Source: Gammaproteobacteria bacterium (GTDB lineage: Bacteria; Pseudomonadota; Gammaproteobacteria; Burkholderiales; Sulfuricellaceae). Taken from it: a stretch of 64,000 nucleotides of DNA. Where the stretch lies: assembly GCA_018824405.1 (NCBI GenBank), contig JAHJGO010000026.1:62001-126000 (forward strand), given 5' to 3'. How positions within the stretch are numbered: the stretch's first letter is position 1; every line of letters starts with the position of its first letter. Shown piece after piece: positions 21,612 through 31,185 of the stretch. Under the pieces are notes generated by a model. The model was not told the origin of the DNA. It worked only from the letters and a program-made list of their open reading frames with translations, and did no database searches. The position numbers were made by a program, and so were the translations under genes.

Positions 21612-22781
21612 ATGACACAATCCAGCCCGCGTGAAATTGTTACTCCCTATCGCCCCATTCCCCTGGATGTGCCGGAGGGGATGAAGCCCAATGAGTTTTT
21701 TAACAGCACGGAAAATCTCAACGATCTGGAGCACAACAACGGGCTGTTGCTGAATCCGGAAAATCTGCTGCTTTATCGCAAAGCGCTGGGGCATAGCACC
21801 GAGTTTGATACTTCGATCATCTACAACACTTCCAAGGTCATTCTCAATCCGCTCGGACGACCGGTGCGGCGAACCCAGGTGCCGGATGATGTCAGGCACG
21901 TGTGGAACCGGATGAATCAGGTCATCATCGACTACATGCTGGAGCAATATCCTGATCCTGCGCAGCATCTGGTGCTGGCTGGCGAGGCGAGCCTCGACGC
22001 TACATGGCCGCTTACCTCGCCAGGTGTGCCCAGCATACGCATGTTGCATAACCATTTCATTGTTTTCCCCATGGATGAGTTGCGTAATGCCAAGCTTGCC
22101 GACAGCAAAAACCCCAACCTCACTGATGGCGGCCAGCACTCGTTGTTCGAGATGTACATGCACGACGTTTATCGGGAATTCATTTGCAAGGCGCTTCATC
22201 TGGAAGTCTTGCGCCCGGTGAGCGATGATGCTGCCCGCTTCGATCTGACTGGCTTTCCGCAGGGGCTTCCAAGCTGGGAAATCCCCGGCGGAGCGGCGAC
22301 ACTGGAGGATGTACGTTTCTGGCACGAGTATGATCTGGTGCTGAAAGGCTTTATCGATTTTTACCGAACTTTTTTCTCGCAGGTCTCGACTCGCAATGCG
22401 CCAATGCCGAATGATGCATATTTTCCGGATCAGATCGAAAACGTGCTGCTTTTCAACAACGATTTCCTGAAAACGGCGAAGAAAGTTCGTGACCGTTGCA
22501 TCACCGATGCAAAATACGCCAACGCGATTCGCTGGCAACCGGCGTTCAAACAGCTGATCTACCGCAATGATCAAGGCAAACTGATCGTGACCATCAGTCA
22601 GAATTCCATCGGCAACGCAATTACCGAGTTGCTCGGAGTCGTGGTGAGCCGAGTGGCTGATGCCGAAGCTTATGAAAAGCGGGAACCCAAATTGATCGAG
22701 CGTCTTCTCGAAGTCAGGCGCCGTCTGGTCGAAGCGGATCTGGGTAGCGGTATCGCCACCGAGTATTGGCCAGCAGCTTAG
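21612..22781 (+). CDS. Unrecognised conserved-looking protein, 389 residues
   Basis: I do not recognise the family. The protein is soluble by composition, without signal peptide or membrane segment, and is rich in N, L and D. Features visible: a block around IIYNTSKVILNPLGRPVRRT, an aromatic/His segment RMLHNHFIVFPMDEL (about 142-156), the run LTDGGQHSLFEMYMHDVYRE (about 170-189) and a C-terminal helix-rich part. A long antisense frame on the other strand has the His/Arg/Gln-rich make-up typical of shadows, so the plus strand is taken as real. It stands alone between der and a cyclic-di-GMP protein. Confidence 0.7.
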   Translation: MTQSSPREIVTPYRPIPLDVPEGMKPNEFFNSTENLNDLEHNNGLLLNPENLLLYRKALGHSTEFDTSIIYNTSKVILNPLGRPVRRTQVPDDVRHVWNRMNQVIIDYMLEQYPDPAQHLVLAGEASLDATWPLTSPGVPSIRMLHNHFIVFPMDELRNAKLADSKNPNLTDGGQHSLFEMYMHDVYREFICKALHLEVLRPVSDDAARFDLTGFPQGLPSWEIPGGAATLEDVRFWHEYDLVLKGFIDFYRTFFSQVSTRNAPMPNDAYFPDQIENVLLFNNDFLKTAKKVRDRCITDAKYANAIRWQPAFKQLIYRNDQGKLIVTISQNSIGNAITELLGVVVSRVADAEAYEKREPKLIERLLEVRRRLVEADLGSGIATEYWPAA

Positions 22782-22926
22782 CATCCTGAAAGCTGATTCA
22801 TTGAGAATTGGCGCATGTAAATTCTGTCTCGGCAAGCCCGATTATCGGTATTGTTTTTAGGTCTGATCAGTGCGTTAATGGTGCTTTACATGTTTTTCAA
22901 ACATTGACGCCCGATCCTCTATCCGC

Positions 22927-24723
22927 ATGAACCAGCACAATACCCTGCTCTCCCAGGCGCAGAACCAGTCGGCTCGACTTCAAGCGCTGTGGCAGCTCGC
23001 CACGAATCGTTCCAAGTCCGATGAAGAAAAAGCAAATCTGATGCTGAAGCTGGCACGGGATACGCTTGTAGTGGATGCCGCACTTATCGGTGAACTGGTA
23101 GGCGAGCATTTTGTCATCCGCTGCCGGGTGGACGATCTCGGAATATTCAATGCAGATGGCATATGTCCACTGGAGGTGCTCTGTTCTGAAACGGTTCACA
23201 GCGAGCAGAGTACTTTCTTTTACCATATGCAGGAGAGCGAGCAATTTCGCGTTTCAGGTGAGGTGTGTTCATCGGGTTTGCAGGTCTATGCCGGTATTCC
23301 GATCTTGGTCGGAGATGAACTGTTTGGTACCCTGGTATTTCTGCGCCGCCACAAACTTGATGAGCAAGAGTTCAGCAACGACGACAAGGCATTCATGGAA
23401 TTGCTGGCTAACTGGTTTGGCCTGATGCTGCTGCGCACCAAGCAGACACAGGCACTGGAAACCCAGGCATTGACAGATGCGTTGACCGGTTTACCCAATC
23501 GGCGCGCTGCCGAATTGCGGTTTGCTGAAGAAATCGCCCGTGCCAGAAGGGATCATTGCGGTTTTTCCATTGCAATTGGCGATCTTGATCGATTCAAACT
23601 GATCAACGATAACTTTGGTCATGATGTAGGCGATGAAGTATTGCGCCAATCTTCCCTGGTCATGCGCGAAGCGCTGCGGGAGGGAGACTGGATTGCACGC
23701 TGGGGCGGTGAGGAATTCATCCTGTTTTTGCATCATTCTAGTGGTGATGAAGCATTCGCTGCGGCAGAGCGTGTCCGGCTTGCTATAAAGGCCAGCCCTT
23801 GTGTGACCGATTCAGGTAGTGTTGAGGTGACTTCAAGCTTCGGTATTGGCGAATTTCAGCCGGGGAATACTGACATGTCGCATACGCTTTCCGAAGCGGA
23901 CGGCTGCTTGTATGAAGCAAAGCGGCGCGGGCGGGATTGCGTAGTAGCTAGCGAGGGCAGGGAAGGCACAACATTGTGGCGAGCAGGAGTGTTGCAGCGT
24001 GCCTTGCTCGAACAGCGCGTGGTGGCGGCCTATCAGGTGATGGTTGATCTCAGAACCGGCATGCCTGTTGCCGATGAAGCCTTGGCAAGGCTGATGTTGA
24101 GTGATGGTTCGGTGCTTCCGGCGAACGAGTTTATTGAAGCAGCTGAGGGATTGAATTTGATCCACCTCGTGGATCGCACAATCGTCCAGCAGTCCATGTC
24201 GCGTTGCAGTACCGCGCTTGAGATTGGCTTTGATCCAAATTTTGCGCATTTTGTTAATCTTTCGCCACAGTTTCTTGCTCACAAGGATCTGGTCGAGAAG
24301 ATGCTTGATTATGCAGTAGCCTTGTGTCCTTGCAACATCGAATTTCTGGGCAATAAACCCATCGTTTTCGAGATCACCGAGCGGCAATTGTTGTCCGATT
24401 TCGAGAGCATGCGACGGGATTTGCAGCCACTTCTGGATTTCGGTTTTCGCCTCGCTCTGGATGATTTTGGCAGCGGCTACTCTTCTTTTCTTTATCTTGC
24501 CGAGCTGCCGGTCAGCTTCCTTAAGATTGAGGGCTGGATGGTGCGGAATATACGCAGCAATGTACGAGTGCGGCATATGGTGGAGAGCATGGTTTCCCTT
24601 TCACAGCGCCTGGGAATCACAACCATTGCAGAATTCGTCGAGGATGCTGATACTGCGGAAATGCTTCGTGAGATGGGAGTGGACTGGGGGCAGGGATATT
24701 ATTTTGGCAAACCGGAATTATAG
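22927..24723 (+). CDS. GAF-GGDEF-EAL cyclic-di-GMP turnover protein
   Basis: A 598-residue cytoplasmic signalling protein with an N-terminal GAF-like sensor (about 20-175), a diguanylate cyclase domain (about 180-335) with active-site GGEEF and the inhibitory RxxD site (REGD) five residues before it, and a C-terminal EAL phosphodiesterase domain (about 345-598). The EAL motif reads EALAR; other catalytic blocks are NLSPQF, EITERQ, DDFGSGYSS and AEFVED. One usual aspartate is replaced (LKIE instead of LKID) and the glycine of AEGVE is Phe. Synthesis looks competent; phosphodiesterase activity is plausible. Stand-alone gene. Confidence 0.9.
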   Translation: MNQHNTLLSQAQNQSARLQALWQLATNRSKSDEEKANLMLKLARDTLVVDAALIGELVGEHFVIRCRVDDLGIFNADGICPLEVLCSETVHSEQSTFFYHMQESEQFRVSGEVCSSGLQVYAGIPILVGDELFGTLVFLRRHKLDEQEFSNDDKAFMELLANWFGLMLLRTKQTQALETQALTDALTGLPNRRAAELRFAEEIARARRDHCGFSIAIGDLDRFKLINDNFGHDVGDEVLRQSSLVMREALREGDWIARWGGEEFILFLHHSSGDEAFAAAERVRLAIKASPCVTDSGSVEVTSSFGIGEFQPGNTDMSHTLSEADGCLYEAKRRGRDCVVASEGREGTTLWRAGVLQRALLEQRVVAAYQVMVDLRTGMPVADEALARLMLSDGSVLPANEFIEAAEGLNLIHLVDRTIVQQSMSRCSTALEIGFDPNFAHFVNLSPQFLAHKDLVEKMLDYAVALCPCNIEFLGNKPIVFEITERQLLSDFESMRRDLQPLLDFGFRLALDDFGSGYSSFLYLAELPVSFLKIEGWMVRNIRSNVRVRHMVESMVSLSQRLGITTIAEFVEDADTAEMLREMGVDWGQGYYFGKPEL

Positions 24724-24850
24724 TTTTTGCCCTGGCATTGAAACATTCTGTTATTCCCCCCATCTAAAGCACTAGGTTTGCTGGCAATTGCTTGAAAAAT
24801 CAATTAAAGTAAATATTTATAACAACCGAATATTGCGTTTGGAGCAAAAA

Positions 24851-25105
24851 ATGAGTGCTAAAGGGCAAATGTTACAAGACCCATTCCTGAATATCCTGCG
24901 AAAAGAACATATTCCGGTTTCCATTTATCTCGTTAATGGTATCAAGCTGCAGGGACACGTAGAGTCATTTGACCAGTATGTTGTGCTGCTCAAGAACACC
25001 GTTACCCAGATGGTATACAAACACGCCATTTCCACCGTCGTCCCTGCACGGCCGGTGAGCATTCCTTTCGATCACCCCTCCGATACACAGGGAATGCCTG
25101 AATAA
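24851..25105 (+). CDS. hfq: RNA chaperone Hfq
   Basis: Hexameric Sm-like protein pairing small RNAs with mRNAs. The 84 residues have Sm1 ([21 protein letters not shown]) and Sm2 ([10 protein letters not shown]). The proper start is ATG 24851 with GGAG at 24841-24844; the open frame to 24788 is unconserved. A TATAAC at 24818-24823 could be a -10. Followed after 11 bases by hflX, as usual. Confidence 0.97.
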   Translation: MSAKGQMLQDPFLNILRKEHIPVSIYLVNGIKLQGHVESFDQYVVLLKNTVTQMVYKHAISTVVPARPVSIPFDHPSDTQGMPE

Positions 25106-25116
25106 GTTCCTCAAGT

Positions 25117-26259
25117 ATGTTTGATCGTCCCAGTGGCGCAGATGTCGCAGTGTTGGTGAGCCTCGATTTTGGTGTTACGGATTATGCTGAAAGTCTGGAA
25201 GAACTGAGGGAACTGGCCGCAAGTGCGGGTGTCCAGGTTTCGGTGGTGGTCGAAGGCAAGCGTTCACGGCAAGACGCTGCATTTTTCGCTGGTAGCGGTA
25301 AAGTGGACGAAATTGGTGATGTGTTGCGAGAAACTGGCGCTGGCATGGTTATTTTTAATCATGAGCTATCTGCCGGCCAGCAGCGCAATCTTGAGCGGCG
25401 CCTGCAAACCCGGGTGATTGACCGCACCACCCTGATTCTCGATATTTTCGCTCAACGTGCACGCAGTCATGAAGGCAAGTTGCAGGTAGAGCTTGCTCAG
25501 CTGGAACATCTGGCTACTCGCCTGGTGCGCGGCTGGACCCATCTGGAACGCCAGAAGGGGGGTATCGGATTGCGTGGGCCCGGTGAAACGCAGCTCGAAA
25601 CCGACCGGCGCCTCCTGGGCAAGCGGGTCAAGCTGCTCAAGGAAAAGCTGGTTAAGCTCAAGCGTCAGCATCAGGTACAGCGGCGCGCCAGGGCACGAGG
25701 CAAGGTTTTATCGGTTTCCCTGGTCGGGTATACCAATGCCGGAAAATCCACGATCTTCAACCGGTTGACGCATGCAAACGCCTATGTGGCTGATCAGCTT
25801 TTTGCCACGCTAGACACCACTTCACGCCGCTTGTATCTGGGCGATGCGGGCGAGGCAGTGCTTTCCGATACGGTGGGGTTCATCAAGCATTTACCTCACT
25901 CGCTGGTGGCGGCTTTCCGCTCCACCCTGACCGAGGCGGTTGAGGCTGATTTATTGCTGCATGTGGTGGATAGCGCCAGCCCCAACCGAGAACTGCAAAT
26001 TGATGAAGTCAATGCTGTGCTTGAGGAAATCGGAGCTGACGCACCGCAGATCATGCTGTTCAACAAAATTGATATCAAGGGCCAGGCGCCGGGCGTGGAG
26101 CGGGACGAGTATGGTAGAATCTCCAGCGTTCACGTCAGCGCGCTGACTGGTGCCGGGATGAATTTAATTCGTGAGATCCTGTCTGAGTTTGGTGAAAACT
26201 TGCGAGCAGAATCTTCGATGCCTGACGAAGCAATAACGGGTAGCGCGACAACTCATTGA
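25117..26259 (+). CDS. hflX: Ribosome-associated GTPase HflX
   Basis: GTPase that splits stalled ribosomes under heat stress. The 380 residues contain the HflX N-terminal domain (VVVEGKRSRQDAAFFAGSGK, then a helical linker with GGIGLRGPGETQLETDRR) and the G domain (GYTNAGKSTIFNRL, DTVGFIKHLPH, NKID). Gene order hfq-hflX-hflKC is the common proteobacterial one. Confidence 0.96.
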   Translation: MFDRPSGADVAVLVSLDFGVTDYAESLEELRELAASAGVQVSVVVEGKRSRQDAAFFAGSGKVDEIGDVLRETGAGMVIFNHELSAGQQRNLERRLQTRVIDRTTLILDIFAQRARSHEGKLQVELAQLEHLATRLVRGWTHLERQKGGIGLRGPGETQLETDRRLLGKRVKLLKEKLVKLKRQHQVQRRARARGKVLSVSLVGYTNAGKSTIFNRLTHANAYVADQLFATLDTTSRRLYLGDAGEAVLSDTVGFIKHLPHSLVAAFRSTLTEAVEADLLLHVVDSASPNRELQIDEVNAVLEEIGADAPQIMLFNKIDIKGQAPGVERDEYGRISSVHVSALTGAGMNLIREILSEFGENLRAESSMPDEAITGSATTH

Positions 26260-26300
26260 GTTTGGATGTTAACTACATTAATTAGGAATTTAATTAAAAT

Positions 26301-27470
26301 ATGGCTTGGAATGATCCCGACTGGGGCAAGAAAAACAGTGGCGGCCCGCCTGATCTAGATGAGTTGTGGCGCAAATTCAATCAGAGACTGAACAGCATGT
26401 TCGGTGGCAAAGGGCCATCTTCTGGTGGCGGTGCTCCCACTCCCATCGGACCGAAGGCTTTCGGCGGCATGGGCCTGATCGCGGCTTTGGCGCTTTTGGT
26501 CTGGATAGGCAGCGGCTTCTACATCGTTAATGCGGGTGAGCGGGGTGTGGTACTGCGTTTCGGCAAGTTCCTGGAAACCACTCAATCCGGCCCGCGCTGG
26601 CATCTCCCCTATCCTTTCGAAAGTGTGGAAGTGGTAAATGTTGAACAGGTGCGCACGGTAGAAGTGGGGTACCGCAACAACGTCAAGAGCAAGATTCTGA
26701 AAGAATCCCTGATGCTGACAGATGACGAGAACATCATCGACATCCAGTTTGCCGTACAGTACATCCTGAAAAGTCCGGAAGAATTTCTGTTCAATAATCG
26801 ACATCCTGAAGACGCTGTGCTCAACGCTGCAGAAACTGCGATTCGCGAAATCGTGGGCAAGAACAAGATGAATTTCGTGCTGTATGAAGGGCGCGCCGAA
26901 GTGGCGGCCCGGGCGACGAAACTGATGCAGGAAATCCTCGATCGTTACAAGACCGGTATCAACATCAGCAAGGTGACGATGCAAAATGCTCAACCACCGG
27001 AGCAGGTGCAAGCCGCTTTTGACGATGCAGTGAAAGCTGGCCAGGACAAGGAACGGCAGAAAAACGAAGGCCAGGCGTATGCCAACGATGTTGTGCCCAA
27101 GGCGCGTGGCGCAGCCTCGCGCTTGCTGGAAGAGGCCGATGGTTACAAGCAGCGCGTGATTGCCAGTGCCGAGGGTGATGCCTCACGTTTCAAACAGATC
27201 GTGTCGGAATACAATAAAGCGCCGGTAGTGACCCGTGATCGTATGTATCTGGATGCGATGCAGCAGATGCTTTCCAGTACCAGCAAGGTGCTGGTGGACC
27301 AGAAAGGCGGCAATAATCTGCTTTACCTGCCTCTGGATAAACTCATTCAGCATTCCGCACCCGATACATCTGTTGCCAAACCAATACCCCAGCCGGAATC
27401 TGCACCTTCCGCCGACAGCACGTCGCGCTCACGTGATGCCTTCCGTAGCCGTGATCGGGAGACACGTTAA
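26301..27470 (+). CDS. hflK: FtsH-modulating SPFH protein HflK
   Basis: Partner of HflC; together they form a membrane cage around the FtsH protease. The 389 residues have a Gly-rich cytoplasmic start, one TM helix (about 56-75), an SPFH/band-7 domain (from NAGERGVVLRFGKF) and an Arg/Ser-rich tail. Its TAA overlaps the hflC ATG by one base. Confidence 0.95.
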   Translation: MAWNDPDWGKKNSGGPPDLDELWRKFNQRLNSMFGGKGPSSGGGAPTPIGPKAFGGMGLIAALALLVWIGSGFYIVNAGERGVVLRFGKFLETTQSGPRWHLPYPFESVEVVNVEQVRTVEVGYRNNVKSKILKESLMLTDDENIIDIQFAVQYILKSPEEFLFNNRHPEDAVLNAAETAIREIVGKNKMNFVLYEGRAEVAARATKLMQEILDRYKTGINISKVTMQNAQPPEQVQAAFDDAVKAGQDKERQKNEGQAYANDVVPKARGAASRLLEEADGYKQRVIASAEGDASRFKQIVSEYNKAPVVTRDRMYLDAMQQMLSSTSKVLVDQKGGNNLLYLPLDKLIQHSAPDTSVAKPIPQPESAPSADSTSRSRDAFRSRDRETR

Positions 27471-28351
27471 TGAAAAAACATTTGAGTGGTTTATTAACAG
27501 GCCTGCTGGCACTGCTGGTTCTTTCCAGCCTGACTGTTTTTACCGTGGATCAGCGTCAACAGGCCATTGTCTTTCAGCTGGGTGAAATCATTTCTGTCAA
27601 AAATCAGCCCGGCCTGTACTTCAAGATTCCATTGCTACAGAACGTCCGTTATTTCGATACCCGCCTGCGTACGGTGGATACCGTCGAGCCTGAGCGCTTC
27701 CTGACTTCGGAAAAGAAAAACGTGCTGGTGGATTCCTTTGTCAAATGGCGCATTATTGACGTCAAACAACATTACGTCAGCGTTGGCGGCGATGAAGCAC
27801 GAGCCGAAACGCGCCTGATGCAGACGGTCAATGACAGTCTGCGTGCCGAGTTCGGTAAACGTACGGTACACGAAGTGGTGTCTGGCGAGCGCGACAAGAT
27901 CATGGAAATCTTGCGTCAGAAGGCAGACCAGGATGCGCGTAAAATCGGTGTGCAGGTAATGGACGTGCGGCTGAAAAGGGTGGATCTGCCGCAGGAAGTG
28001 AGCGAATCGGTTTACCAGCGTATGGAAGCCGAGCGCAAGCGTGTTGCCAACGAACTGCGCTCACAGGGTTTTGCCGAATCTGAAAAAATTCGTGCTGATG
28101 CTGATCGCCAGCGCGAAGTGATTCTGGCCGAAGCATATCGCACTGCACAGCAGACCAAGGGTGAGGGGGATGCCAAGGCGGCTGCCACCTATGCTGCGGC
28201 ATATGGCCAGAATCCCGAGTTTTATTCGTTTTACCGTAGTCTTGAAGCTTATCGTCAGAGTTTCAAGAGCAAGTCTGACGTGCTGGTATTGGAGCCCACT
28301 TCGGAATTCTTTAAATACATGAAATCATCAGGCGGTAAGGCTGCAAAATAA
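27470..28351 (+). CDS. hflC: FtsH-modulating SPFH protein HflC
   Basis: The 293 residues comprise an N-terminal TM helix (LLTGLLALLVLSSLTVFTV) and a band-7 domain (DQRQQAIVFQLGEI, then YFDTRLRTVDTVEPERFLTS). It overlaps hflK upstream and the DUF2065 gene downstream (TAATG at both junctions). Confidence 0.95.
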   Translation: MKKHLSGLLTGLLALLVLSSLTVFTVDQRQQAIVFQLGEIISVKNQPGLYFKIPLLQNVRYFDTRLRTVDTVEPERFLTSEKKNVLVDSFVKWRIIDVKQHYVSVGGDEARAETRLMQTVNDSLRAEFGKRTVHEVVSGERDKIMEILRQKADQDARKIGVQVMDVRLKRVDLPQEVSESVYQRMEAERKRVANELRSQGFAESEKIRADADRQREVILAEAYRTAQQTKGEGDAKAAATYAAAYGQNPEFYSFYRSLEAYRQSFKSKSDVLVLEPTSEFFKYMKSSGGKAAK

Positions 28352-28536
28352 TGCAGGTGAATCTGCTGGCGGCCTTTGCCCTGATGTTGATTCTGGAAGG
28401 ATTGCTTCCCTTCATGGCGCCTGCCGCATGGCGCGAAACATTCCGTAAAATGATTGAGCTATCTGATGGACAGCTGCGTTTTATCGGGCTTGGTTCGATG
28501 CTGGGCGGTTTATTGATATTGTTGCTGGTTAAATAA
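28351..28536 (+). CDS. Small membrane protein, DUF2065 (YjeT-like)
   Basis: A 61-residue protein with two hydrophobic helices and the family run EGLLPFMAPAAWRE between them, then RFIGLGSMLGGLLILLLV. Function unknown; it lies after hflC in many proteobacteria, as here, and overlaps both neighbours by one base. Confidence 0.88.
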   Translation: MQVNLLAAFALMLILEGLLPFMAPAAWRETFRKMIELSDGQLRFIGLGSMLGGLLILLLVK

Positions 28537-29690
28537 TGCAAACCTGGTTACTACCCGAATACATAGAAGATATTCTCCCTCCCGAGGCCAGACGCATCGA
28601 GAGTCTGCGCCGCCACCTGCTTGATCTGTTCCATGTGCATGGCTATCACCTGGTCATTCCGCCGTTACTCGAATATCTGCCTTCCTTGTTGACCGGCACC
28701 GGCCACGATATGGATCTTAAAACCTTCAAGGTGGTGGATCAGCTTTCCGGTCGTATGATGGGACTGCGTGCGGACATTACGCCGCAGGCTGCAAGGGTGG
28801 ATGCGCATCTGCTGAATCGCCGCGGTGTGGTCAGATTGTGCTACGCGGGAAGTGTATTGCATGCCATTCCCGATGGCATGATGCAGACCCGTGAGCCATT
28901 GCAGATAGGCGCTGAACTCTTTGGCCATGCTGGCCTGGAAAGCGATATCGAAATACAGCAGCTGATGCTGAAAGCGCTGAACCTGATCGGTGTAAACGGT
29001 GTTCATCTTGATCTCGGGCATGTGGGAATTTTTCAGGCGCTGATGGAACATGACGCCGTTTCCGATGAACTTGAAGCAGCTCTTTTCCAGGCTCTGCAGG
29101 GCAAAGACGTGCCGACCCTGACAGAACTGGCGCAATCCCTGGCTAAGCCGACTCGCGATGCAGTGTTGCAGCTCCCGCAGCTTTACGGCGGCATTGAAAT
29201 TCTGGCGCAGGCGCAGCAGCGTCTTCCGGATTATCCCGAGGTGCGCGCGGCGCTTGATGCGTTAAACGCAATCGCCGCTAGTCTGGGTGGCATGGTGGAT
29301 AGTATCGCTTTTGATTTGGCTGAGTTGCGTGGTTACCATTATCATAGCGGGGTTGTTTTTTCAGCATATCTGCCGAACCAGGCGCATGCAGTTGCCAAGG
29401 GTGGGCGCTATGATGAAGTTGGTAGCGTTTTTGGGCGTGCTCGACCTGCAACCGGGTTCAGTATGGATCTGAGGGTGTTATGTGGCGCCTTGGGGCCGGC
29501 AGCGGCGGCGCCTGCCATACTGGCTCCTTATGATGGTGATGAAACTTTGCAAGAGAAGATAGACGCCTTGCGTAGTCAAGGTGAAGTTGTTCTGATGGAC
29601 CTGCCCGGCCATGAAGATTGCGAGGGAGAGTTGAATTGTGATCGCAAACTGGTAAAACATGACAAACAATGGCTGGTAGAAAAAATCTAG
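28536..29690 (+). CDS. hisZ: ATP phosphoribosyltransferase regulatory subunit HisZ
   Basis: Histidyl-tRNA-synthetase-like subunit that activates short-form HisG in histidine biosynthesis. The 384 residues keep the class II fold (LPPEARRIESLRRHLLDLF, RMMGLRADITPQAARV, KGGRYDEV) but lack aminoacylation function as a family. It implies a short HisG elsewhere in the genome. It lies between the DUF2065 gene and purA, the order common in betaproteobacteria. Confidence 0.94.
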   Translation: MQTWLLPEYIEDILPPEARRIESLRRHLLDLFHVHGYHLVIPPLLEYLPSLLTGTGHDMDLKTFKVVDQLSGRMMGLRADITPQAARVDAHLLNRRGVVRLCYAGSVLHAIPDGMMQTREPLQIGAELFGHAGLESDIEIQQLMLKALNLIGVNGVHLDLGHVGIFQALMEHDAVSDELEAALFQALQGKDVPTLTELAQSLAKPTRDAVLQLPQLYGGIEILAQAQQRLPDYPEVRAALDALNAIAASLGGMVDSIAFDLAELRGYHYHSGVVFSAYLPNQAHAVAKGGRYDEVGSVFGRARPATGFSMDLRVLCGALGPAAAAPAILAPYDGDETLQEKIDALRSQGEVVLMDLPGHEDCEGELNCDRKLVKHDKQWLVEKI

Positions 29691-29695
29691 TTTAG

Positions 29696-31018
<1,323 letters not shown>

Positions 31019-31020
31019 AT

Positions 31021-31054
31021 AAAAAGGGCGGGTTCCGAAGAACCCGCCCTTTTT
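31021..31054. terminator. Bidirectional terminator shared by purA and tRNA-Leu
   Basis: A perfect 14-bp inverted repeat (AAAAAGGGCGGGTT, 31021-31034; AACCCGCCCTTTTT, 31041-31054) with a 6-base loop. It begins two bases after the purA stop codon and, read the other way, begins four bases after the CCA end of the minus-strand tRNA, with T-runs on both sides. Confidence 0.93.
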
Positions 31055-31058
31055 GATT

Positions 31059-31143
31059 TGGTGCCCAGAAGAGGACTCGAACCTCCACACCTTGCGGCAC
31101 ACGGACCTGAACCGTGCGCGTCTACCAATTCCGCCATCTGGGC
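31059..31143 (-). tRNA. tRNA-Leu (anticodon CAG)
   Basis: Read on the minus strand the 85-base gene starts GCCCAGATGGCGGAATTGGT and ends TCTGGGCACCA, with the 3' CCA encoded. The acceptor stem GCCCAGA/TCTGGGC pairs fully, the anticodon loop is TTCAGGT, the variable arm is long (class II, around TGCCGCAAGGTGT) and the T-arm is GGAGGTTCGAGTCCTC. It decodes CUG. Confidence 0.96.
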
Positions 31144-31157
31144 TTCAAGAAACGCGA

Positions 31158-31185
31158 ATTTTATAGGAAACGAAACTTTTGTCAA
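31158..31185 (-). promoter_or_regulatory. Promoter of tRNA-Leu(CAG)
   Basis: On the minus strand: perfect -35 TTGACA (31185-31180), 16-base spacer, -10 TAAAAT (31163-31158), then a GC-rich TCGCG discriminator as in stringently controlled stable-RNA promoters. Transcription would start about 8 bases before the tRNA 5' end at 31143. The -35 overlaps the rnr start codon (31179-31181). Confidence 0.75.

Noticed and set aside
21576-22835. A 419-codon minus-strand frame longer than the gene opposite it
   Set aside because: Its product is rich in His, Gln and Arg like a shadow frame and has no convincing start context, whereas the plus-strand frame has balanced composition and good third-position GC.
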